Both the position numbers and the translations under genes were made by a program. A stretch of 33,762 nt of DNA. Source: Candidatus Sulfopaludibacter sp. SbA4. Its GTDB lineage: Bacteria; Acidobacteriota; Terriglobia; Bryobacterales; Bryobacteraceae. Shown here one piece after another: positions 24,679 to 30,445 of this stretch; position 1 is the first letter of the stretch; the number at the start of each line of letters is the position of its first letter. Location of the stretch: positions 1-33,762 of the forward strand of contig OMOG01000276.1 in NCBI GenBank assembly GCA_900290305.1, in the 5' to 3' direction. The notes below the pieces were generated by a model that saw nothing but the letters and a program-made list of their open reading frames with translations, was not told where the DNA came from and did not search any database.

Positions 24679-26715
24679 GTGCGCACAATGCAACTTCTTT
24701 CTTATTTCACCGCGGGTCTTCTCGCCGCCGGGGCGGTACTGCCAGCCGCGGCGCAAACCGGCGCCGCAGGCGGCGAGTGGCGCACCTACGGCGGCGATCT
24801 GGGCAATACACGCTTTTCGCCCCTGGACCAGATCAACGCCGGGAATTTCAATAAACTCGAAGTGGCGTGGCGGTTCAAGACCGACTCGCTCGGGCCGCGG
24901 CCGGAGTATGTGTTCGAAGCTACGCCGCTCTTCGTCAATGGCGTAGTGTATTCGACCGCGGGATCGCGACGCGCGGTCGTTGCGTTGGATGGATCGACCG
25001 GCGAACTCCTGTGGATGCACAGCGAGAATGAAGGTGCGCGAGGAACGGCGGCTCCGCGCCAGCTTTCCGGGCGCGGCGTGGCCTACTGGACCGATGGCAG
25101 GGAGGCACGCATTTTCTATGTCACGCCCGGATATCGCCTCATCGCCCTCAACGCCAAAACCGGGACCGCAGTAGCGGAATTCGGTAAGGACGGGATCGTC
25201 GATTTGAAGCTGGATGACGATCAGCAGATCGATCCGGTAACCGGCGAGGTGGGTCTTCACGCAGCCCCCACTGTGGCCGGCGACGTGGTCATCATCGGAG
25301 CGGCGCATAAGAGCGGCGGCGTGCCGGAGAGCAAAACCAACGTCAAAGGCTACGTCCGCGGATTCGATGCTCGCACCGGCAAGCGTCTCTGGATCTTCCA
25401 TACCATCCCCAAACCGGGGGAATTCGGGATCGACACCTGGTTGAACGACTCCTGGTCTTATACCGGCAACACCGGTGTGTGGGGCCAGGTCTCGGTCGAT
25501 CCGCAACTCGGACTGGCTTATCTTCCGGTGGAGCTCCCGACGGGCGATTATTACGGCGGACATCGTCCCGGAAACGGGCTGTTCGGTGAAACCCTGGTCG
25601 CGGTGGATCTGAAAACCGGCAAGCGAAAATGGCATTACCAACTGGTGCACCACGGCATCTGGGACATGGACATCCCCTGCGCGCCGATTCTGGTGGACAT
25701 CAGCGTCAATGGCCGCACCATCAAGGCCGTGGCGCAGCCGACTAAGCAGGCCTTTCTGTATGTCTTCGACCGCGTGACCGGTGAACCGGTCTGGCCGATG
25801 GAGGAGCGGCCCGCGCCCAAAGGCGACGTTCCCGGCGAATGGTATTCTCCGACGCAGCCGGTTCCGGCGAAGCCTCCCGGGTATGACCGGCAAGGCACCT
25901 CGATCGACGACCTGATCGATTTCACGCCTGAGCTGCGCGCCGAAGCCGTGAAACTGGTTTCCCGGTACAAGATGGGCCCGCTGTTTACGCCGCCGGTCGT
26001 GAGCGTGCGCGATGGTCCGCTCGCGACCCTCGGGCTGCCTGGGAACCTGGGCGGGACGAATTGGCCGGGCGGGTCGTTCGATCCCGAAACGCACATGCTC
26101 TACGTGTTCTCGCAGACGGCGAACGGAACCTTTGGCTTGGTTCCTCCCGATTCCAAACTGTCGGACATGAACTACGTCCAGGGGAGTGTGTTGAGTGGCG
26201 TACGGCGCAGCCTGGGCGCGGGCGGCGTGGCCGGAGGAGGCGACAGGGTGGCTCCGCAGGCGGGCGGCGTCAGCGAGCGTCCGGGGTCTCTCACGGTCCA
26301 GGGCCTACCGCTGTGGAAGCCTCCCTACGGCCGGATATCGGCGATCGATCTGGACAAAGGGGAAATCGTCTGGCAGATCGCGCATGGCGAAACCCCGGAT
26401 ATTGTTCGGAACAATCCGGCGCTCAAAGGCAAGACCATTGCGCGCACGGGCAGGCCGGGCATCATTGGTACGCTCGTCACCAGGACGCTGGTGATTGCCG
26501 GCGAGAGCGGCTTCTTCACCACTCCGTCGGGCGCACGCGGGGCGATGCTGCGTGCCTACGAGAAGACCACCGGGAAGGAAGCGGGCGCGGTCTACATGCC
26601 GGCGCCGCAAAGCGGCTCGCCCATGACGTATCTGCTTAATGGCAAGCAGTACCTGGTGGTCGCGGTGAGTGGGGCGAATTACTCGGGAGAGCTGATCGCA
26701 TTTCGATTACCGTGA
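24679..26715 (+). CDS. PQQ-type quinoprotein dehydrogenase, periplasmic
   Basis: This exported quinoprotein of about 678 residues belongs to the membrane glucose/quinate/alcohol dehydrogenase superfamily and oxidises sugars, polyols or alcohols using pyrroloquinoline quinone. A signal peptide (LLSYFTAGLLAAGAVLPAAA) precedes the typical start EWRTYGGDLGNTRFSPLDQI. Propeller-blade motifs recur: ALDGSTGELLW, ALNAKTGTAV, AVDLKTGKRKWHYQ, HHGIWDMDIP, AIDLDKGEIVWQ. The N-terminal membrane helices of glucose dehydrogenase and the C-terminal heme domain of quinohemoproteins are both missing, so an external electron acceptor is needed. The start is GTG 24679 if leaderless, else ATG 24688. No PQQ synthesis genes are in the window. 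Its 3' end overlaps the convergent gene by 80 bp. The substrate is undetermined. Confidence 0.92.
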   Translation: MRTMQLLSYFTAGLLAAGAVLPAAAQTGAAGGEWRTYGGDLGNTRFSPLDQINAGNFNKLEVAWRFKTDSLGPRPEYVFEATPLFVNGVVYSTAGSRRAVVALDGSTGELLWMHSENEGARGTAAPRQLSGRGVAYWTDGREARIFYVTPGYRLIALNAKTGTAVAEFGKDGIVDLKLDDDQQIDPVTGEVGLHAAPTVAGDVVIIGAAHKSGGVPESKTNVKGYVRGFDARTGKRLWIFHTIPKPGEFGIDTWLNDSWSYTGNTGVWGQVSVDPQLGLAYLPVELPTGDYYGGHRPGNGLFGETLVAVDLKTGKRKWHYQLVHHGIWDMDIPCAPILVDISVNGRTIKAVAQPTKQAFLYVFDRVTGEPVWPMEERPAPKGDVPGEWYSPTQPVPAKPPGYDRQGTSIDDLIDFTPELRAEAVKLVSRYKMGPLFTPPVVSVRDGPLATLGLPGNLGGTNWPGGSFDPETHMLYVFSQTANGTFGLVPPDSKLSDMNYVQGSVLSGVRRSLGAGGVAGGGDRVAPQAGGVSERPGSLTVQGLPLWKPPYGRISAIDLDKGEIVWQIAHGETPDIVRNNPALKGKTIARTGRPGIIGTLVTRTLVIAGESGFFTTPSGARGAMLRAYEKTTGKEAGAVYMPAPQSGSPMTYLLNGKQYLVVAVSGANYSGELIAFRLP

Positions 26716-27043
26716 AGCCACTGGCGACGATTTCCCTCCTGGTGATGGCGGCGTCGTCCGCCTTTCGCTGAATCGCCAGTCCATCGATGCGCTCGACGTC
26801 TCCAACAAGAATCGCGGCGTACCCTTTGCAGTCGAGATTGCCCATTGCCTTCTCCGGCGTCAAGGCAACCGAGAGAGTAGTCTCGGCGGGAAACTCCGCA
26901 TTCGGCGGCCGAAGGCGAAAGGCTTTGTCGGTGACGCGCTCTCCGTCAATGCACTTGCCGCTGGTCAGAGCCCTGTAGAGCTTCGTCTCGGGCGTGAGAA
27001 AGAGCCGCTGCTGAAGAGCGGACGAAAGTAAGTCGTTAGCCAA
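26636..27043 (-). CDS. Hypothetical protein, probably 3'-truncated
   Basis: The frame begins with TTG at 27043 overlapping the end of the upstream gene (CTTGGCTAAC), giving LANDLLSSALQQRLFLTPET then KLYRALTSGKCIDGERVTDK. The longest frame starts at ATG 27082, but that would overlap the neighbour by 47 bases. The segment AAILVGDVERIDGLAIQRKA is followed by sequence that looks uncharacteristic (RREIVASGFTVIEMRSALPS). The last 80 bp run antisense into the coding 3' end of the PQQ gene. I think the original end of this gene was lost when the PQQ region was joined to it. The function is not known. It and the upstream frame look like a conserved two-gene cassette, which I recognise only loosely. 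Confidence 0.55.
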   Translation of the reverse strand: MANDLLSSALQQRLFLTPETKLYRALTSGKCIDGERVTDKAFRLRPPNAEFPAETTLSVALTPEKAMGNLDCKGYAAILVGDVERIDGLAIQRKADDAAITRREIVASGFTVIEMRSALPSNSPHSPRPPGTACH

Positions 27044-27606
27044 GCAGCCAATCGAGTCTTTGCGACAGATCCTCGTCGCCACTGACTTCGACGGATTCCC
27101 CGCGTGTCAGTGCTTCGCCTTGGTCGGTTTGAAAGTAAAGAACGGCAGGCCGCTCGGAATCGGGGAAAACGATTAATCGCAGCAGTCGATTTTGAACCGT
27201 CCAAGTGACATCGATCTCGCCAAAGTACACCGAGACCTTGGGCTTCGGCAGTTTACGGACTCCGCGCTCGGCGGCCACAATCAGATCCTTGGCTTTCGTG
27301 GCAGCTTCGAGACTCGGTCGAGGCTCACCAGGTTCGTACATGTCGTCGTCCGCAATCACGGCGTCAATCTTCGCCGCGATATCAGCCGCGGACTCAAACT
27401 GCGCGACGGACTCTCCAGCCAAGAGCGCTCCCGCCTCCTGAACCGGATTCACACTTTCCTCTTCGAGCCGCTGCTGGCCGCGCTGGCGCTCGTCGAAGAA
27501 GTATCGAACCGCCTGTTCGATCAGTTCGTCGCCGCTCCGATAGCGGCCGCTGGCGAGTTCCTGGTCGACCTGCTCCCTCAAAATCCGCCGGCAGCGTTAC
27601 CTCCAT
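27036..27606 (-). pseudogene. ParD/RHH-like antitoxin gene broken by a frameshift, fused to an unknown C-terminal domain
   Basis: ATG at 27606 has an excellent AGAGGAGA site and encodes MEVTLPADFEG, the start of ParD-like ribbon-helix-helix antitoxins. The continuing homology, REQVDQELASGRYRSGDELI then EQAVRYFFDERQRGQQRLEE, lies in another frame that is open only from a TTG at 27581. A small deletion between codon 11 and REQV (near 27575) would explain this. The downstream part of the frame (KPKVSVYFGEIDVTWTVQNR then LLRLIVFPDSERPAVLYFQT) is a separate domain of unknown function. It may have been its own gene before fusion. If TTG is used, a 181-residue protein lacking the first beta strand (the DNA-binding strand) would be made. 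Confidence 0.65.
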
Positions 27607-27657
27607 AACCGTCTCCTCTTTTCATGTTACGCTTTGGCGGCGCCATAACAACGCCAC

Positions 27658-29166
27658 CTACTGGCCCGCCCGGCCCCCGCCCTTCCGCGCCTGCGCCACA
27701 ATCTCTTTGACCTTCGCCATCAGGGTCGGAGCGTGGTAAGGGATGCCGTCCTTAATAGTCCACTCGACACCCCCGGTGTGCACCGTCTTCCCCCCGCGGA
27801 TCTCGTCCACCCCCGTGGGATAAAGTACTTTGAGATTCTCGAGCGGGTTGCCGTTGACCACGATCAGGTCGGCGGCGAATCCCGCGCGCACGCGGCCCAG
27901 GCGGTCTTCCTGGCCCAGAATCTTCGCGTTGTTGCCGGTGGCCTGCTGGATGATGCGAATCGGGTGGAAGCCCGCCTCCTGGTGCAGTTCCATGCCGCGG
28001 ATCAGGCCGAAGCCGTACATCTGGTAGATGAACCCCGCGTCGTCCCCCATGCCGATGAGGCCGCCCAACCGATCGAACTGCCGCAGCGCCGCGCCCCACA
28101 GGCGGTAATTCTCCTTCCAGAACGCCTCGTCGGTGGAAGTCCAGCCGATGAAATACGAGCCGTGATTGGCGGGGTTGGGCTTGAAATATTCCTCCAGCGT
28201 GGGGTGCAGGTAGTCGGCGAACCAGGGCTGGGTCTGGGCGCGCTGCAGATCGCGGCTGGACTCGTAAATGTCCATGGTGGGGTCCCAGGCAACGTGCGCC
28301 TGCACCATGGCTTCGAGCACCTTGGTCAGCCGTTCGGGGTTGGCCTCGCGAAACAGGTGCCCGGCGTAGCGGAAGCGGTCGGTCTCGTTGTTGTAGTTGT
28401 AGCTCGAAGGAAAGTTCTGCACGCCCGTCTCGATGGCCGCGTCGGGGATCCCGTACCAGTGCTCGATGCTGGTGGTGCCGAACTTGATATCGTCCCAGGC
28501 GTTGGTCTCTTCGACTCCCGCGTGGTGGGCGATGCGCAGGCCGAGTTTGTGCGCCTCCTCCTCCATGGCCTGCATGGTGTCGCGGTCGATGCCCAGAATC
28601 TTGATGCCGTCGGCGCCCATCTCCTTGAGCGAGCGGACGCGGGCGCGGGCCTCTTCGGCAGTGCGCGGGCGGCCGAACATGGGGTAGACGAAAATGCGCG
28701 GCGCGGCAATCTCCCCCTCCGCGCTCTGCCGCCGCAGCTCGAGCGCGCGCTTCGTTTCGCTGCCCACATCGCGCACGGTGGTGATGCCGCAGGCCAGCCA
28801 GATGTTCAGCTCGTACTCGATGGGCTGCGGCTTGCCGCCGCGTTCCTCCTGCAGGTGAGCGTGGGCGTTGATGAGCCCCGGGAGCACGTACTTGCCGGTG
28901 GCGTCGATGACGGCGTCGGCGCGGGCGGCCGGGGATGCCCCGCCGCGCGAGAGCGAGACCGCATCCAGCGGAATCACATCGGCGATGAGATTGTTCTCCA
29001 CCACGATATCCTTGGGACCGCTGGCAGGCGTGCCGTTGCCGTCCACCACGATGGCGTTATGGATCAGCAGGCGGCGGTAGCGCTTGCCGCTGGCGGGAGC
29101 CTGCGCGGCCGCCGTCCCGGCCAGCACCAGCGCGGCAATCAAGGCGCAAAGAAAGCGATGCATCAT
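27658..29166 (-). CDS. Secreted metal-dependent amidohydrolase
   Basis: This 502-residue enzyme of the amidohydrolase superfamily (imidazolonepropionase/dipeptidase-like) hydrolyses C-N bonds with one or two metals. A signal peptide (MMHRFLCALIAALVLAGTAAA) directs export. The metal site is read as H-A-H in LPGLINAHAHLQEE, the probable carboxylated Lys in GADGIKILG, HHAG, EHWYG and the catalytic Asp in GMGDDAG. The closing beta-sandwich segment (GRVRAGFAADLIVVNGNPLE) is intact. The longest frame extends 77 residues further, into repeat-rich non-coding DNA. ATG at 29166 (or 29163) starts exactly at the signal peptide. Periplasmic breakdown of peptides or cyclic amides is plausible. Confidence 0.92.
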   Translation of the reverse strand: MMHRFLCALIAALVLAGTAAAQAPASGKRYRRLLIHNAIVVDGNGTPASGPKDIVVENNLIADVIPLDAVSLSRGGASPAARADAVIDATGKYVLPGLINAHAHLQEERGGKPQPIEYELNIWLACGITTVRDVGSETKRALELRRQSAEGEIAAPRIFVYPMFGRPRTAEEARARVRSLKEMGADGIKILGIDRDTMQAMEEEAHKLGLRIAHHAGVEETNAWDDIKFGTTSIEHWYGIPDAAIETGVQNFPSSYNYNNETDRFRYAGHLFREANPERLTKVLEAMVQAHVAWDPTMDIYESSRDLQRAQTQPWFADYLHPTLEEYFKPNPANHGSYFIGWTSTDEAFWKENYRLWGAALRQFDRLGGLIGMGDDAGFIYQMYGFGLIRGMELHQEAGFHPIRIIQQATGNNAKILGQEDRLGRVRAGFAADLIVVNGNPLENLKVLYPTGVDEIRGGKTVHTGGVEWTIKDGIPYHAPTLMAKVKEIVAQARKGGGRAGQ

Positions 29167-29276
29167 GGGTAGATTGTGCCATACCCCGCTGCACCCGGCA
29201 TGTTTGTCTGCTATATTAGAGTTGAGGGGAAGGAAATCGCGCTCACGAGTGCCAGCCGGTCGGGGAAAAATCCGCA

Positions 29277-29298
29277 GGCGATGCAGATCTGCATCGCC
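29277..29298. repeat. 22-bp perfect palindrome
   Basis: A perfect palindrome is centred on AGATCT, with arms GGCGATGCAGA and its complement. A degenerate relative follows at 29342-29363 (GGCGATGCA-TCT-TGCATCGTC). Both lie in the 372-bp gap between the divergent amidohydrolase and small secreted protein genes. They may be operator sites or repeats; no regulator gene is adjacent. Confidence 0.6.
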
Positions 29299-29406
29299 AA
29301 ATTCCGATAAGTCCTTTCGTTTCAGTGGTGACGTGCCTTTAGGCGATGCATCTTGCATCGTCACCCCCAAAGTGGGGTAGGCGCTTCCCCCCGCCAACTG
29401 GGGGAT

Positions 29407-29427
29407 CCGGAAGGATGATCCTTCCGG
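29407..29427. repeat. Perfect 10-bp inverted repeat
   Basis: CCGGAAGGAT-G-ATCCTTCCGG reads as two perfect arms around one base. It is followed at about 29436 by CCCCGAAAAGGA without a T-run. It is part of a cluster of palindromes in the 29167-29520 gap, which otherwise contains no gene. Confidence 0.6.
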
Positions 29428-29472
29428 AATTTGCGCCCCGAAAAGGACGCGAGCGTAGCGAGCTACCCTCCC

Positions 29473-29500
29473 TGACCCCCAACCCCCAACCCCTGACCCC
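29473..29500 (+). repeat. Heptamer tandem repeat YRACCCC x4
   Basis: The units TGACCCC, CAACCCC, CAACCCC and TGACCCC stand in tandem. The opposite strand reads GGGGTCA/GGGGTTG. The unit length and core match the GGAGTCA array at 21756-21790, so both belong to one heptamer family. Confidence 0.82.
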
Positions 29501-29520
29501 TGCCGCTATGTGCCACCATA

Positions 29521-29548
29521 TTGTATGATGCGCCTTGTATGATGCGCC
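29521..29548 (+). repeat. 14-bp tandem duplication across the start of the next gene
   Basis: TTGTATGATGCGCC occurs twice back to back (29521-29534, 29535-29548). Both copies contain ATGATG. Only the second pair opens the long frame. The first opens a five-codon frame (MMRLV, stop) that overlaps the true start. Confidence 0.85.
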
Positions 29549-30105
29549 CCCTGCTTCCCCTGCTCCTCCTGCTGGCGCAGCCGTTCTGGGAAGCCAAGTC
29601 CCCGGAGAAATGGACCGACCGGGAAATCGGATTGCTTCGGTCCAACAGTCCCTGGGCGGTGACCATCGGGCCCACCCCCGCCGTGCTGGTGTACCTCGCC
29701 ACCGCCCGGCCCATCGAAGATGCCGAGGACGAAGTGCGCCTCCGCGCCAAAAACGCCCCTCGCGAGCTCGATCCCGACTACCTGACCTACCTGAGTCAGA
29801 ACCGCGAAAAGCACTTCGTGCTGGCCATCCCCTACGCCAGCCTCAGTGGGCTGGGGAAGGCCGAAGAGACGCGGAAGCTGGAGCAGGAGTCGGCCATGCT
29901 GATCGGCCGCAAGACCTATAAGATCGTGGGCTATTTCCCGCCCACCCCTTCCGACCCGGTGCTGCGGCTCGTCTTTCCGCGCGAAGTCCGGCCCTCGGAC
30001 AAAAGGGTCGTATTCCGGCTCTATCTTCCCGGCGTCGATTTCCCCGATCGCGAGGTCGAATTCGTCGTGAAAGACCTGATCTACCACGGCACGCTGGAGA
30101 TGTGA
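29539..30105 (+). CDS. Small secreted acidobacterial protein with WTD...SPWA motif
   Basis: This 188-residue protein has a short signal peptide (MMRPLLPLLLLLAQPFW) and the motif EKWTDREIGLLRSNSPWA. That motif is seen in many small secreted proteins of Solibacter-like bacteria. A mixed alpha/beta C-terminal part follows (KTYKIVGYFPPTPSDPVLRL then VFPREVRPSDKRVVFRLYLP). ATG at 29539 or 29542 lies in the second copy of a 14-bp tandem duplication. A TTG six codons earlier would extend the frame but spoils the signal sequence. The gene is monocistronic. The function is unknown, and the family assignment is from motif memory. Confidence 0.72.
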   Translation: MMRPLLPLLLLLAQPFWEAKSPEKWTDREIGLLRSNSPWAVTIGPTPAVLVYLATARPIEDAEDEVRLRAKNAPRELDPDYLTYLSQNREKHFVLAIPYASLSGLGKAEETRKLEQESAMLIGRKTYKIVGYFPPTPSDPVLRLVFPREVRPSDKRVVFRLYLPGVDFPDREVEFVVKDLIYHGTLEM

Positions 30106-30445
30106 GCGCCTCTGGCCCCGGCCTCGTGTTCAGGAAATGGCCGTCGGCCGGCGAACCCAACTCCCGACAGCGGAATTTCACCCAGTAACATCCGGTGTTT
30201 TCACCCATTTACCTCTAAAGGGATACCCCGGAGCGTAATGAGGGATTTTCCAACACACAGATAAGAAAAGGCTTTATTGTCCTATTTTAAGACGCTTGGT
30301 TTGGATGGCTGAGTGCTCTGCTCAAATAGCTCGGCAGCTTTAGCGGTGGATGTCGTGGCGGATGGGTCGTCTCCCGGCCGTACCGGCGTTCAGGAGTTTA
30401 AGGTTTTCATATTGGAGCTTAAGGTTTTTGATTGGAGATTTGAGT
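30106..30445. other. Leader region of the cytochrome cluster
   Basis: This 340-bp gap is locally A+T-rich around 30230-30300, unlike the rest of the window, consistent with a promoter. A weak paired element GCTGAG (30308-30313)/CTCGGC (30330-30335) lies near a G-rich segment. The 20-21-bp repeats before the start are annotated separately. No gene is seen. The long GTG-started frame at 30350 runs through the leader. Confidence 0.45.
30393..30437 (+). repeat. Tandem 20-21-bp repeats carrying GGAG sites before the decaheme gene
   Basis: GGAG(T/C)TTAAGGTTTT occurs at 30393 and 30414, and a third partial unit GGAGATTTGAG begins at 30434. The spacing is 21 and 20 bases. The last GGAG is the Shine-Dalgarno of the gene starting at 30446. 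The earlier two are extra copies that face no start codon. Confidence 0.75.

Noticed and set aside
30194-30205. GGTG-TTTT-CACC hairpin as a terminator
   Set aside because: Four base pairs and no T-run are too weak.
30300-30392. Possible cyclic-dinucleotide (GEMM-type) riboswitch in the cytochrome leader
   Set aside because: The conserved GEMM words were not found. Only a weak six-pair stem is visible, so no riboswitch is claimed.
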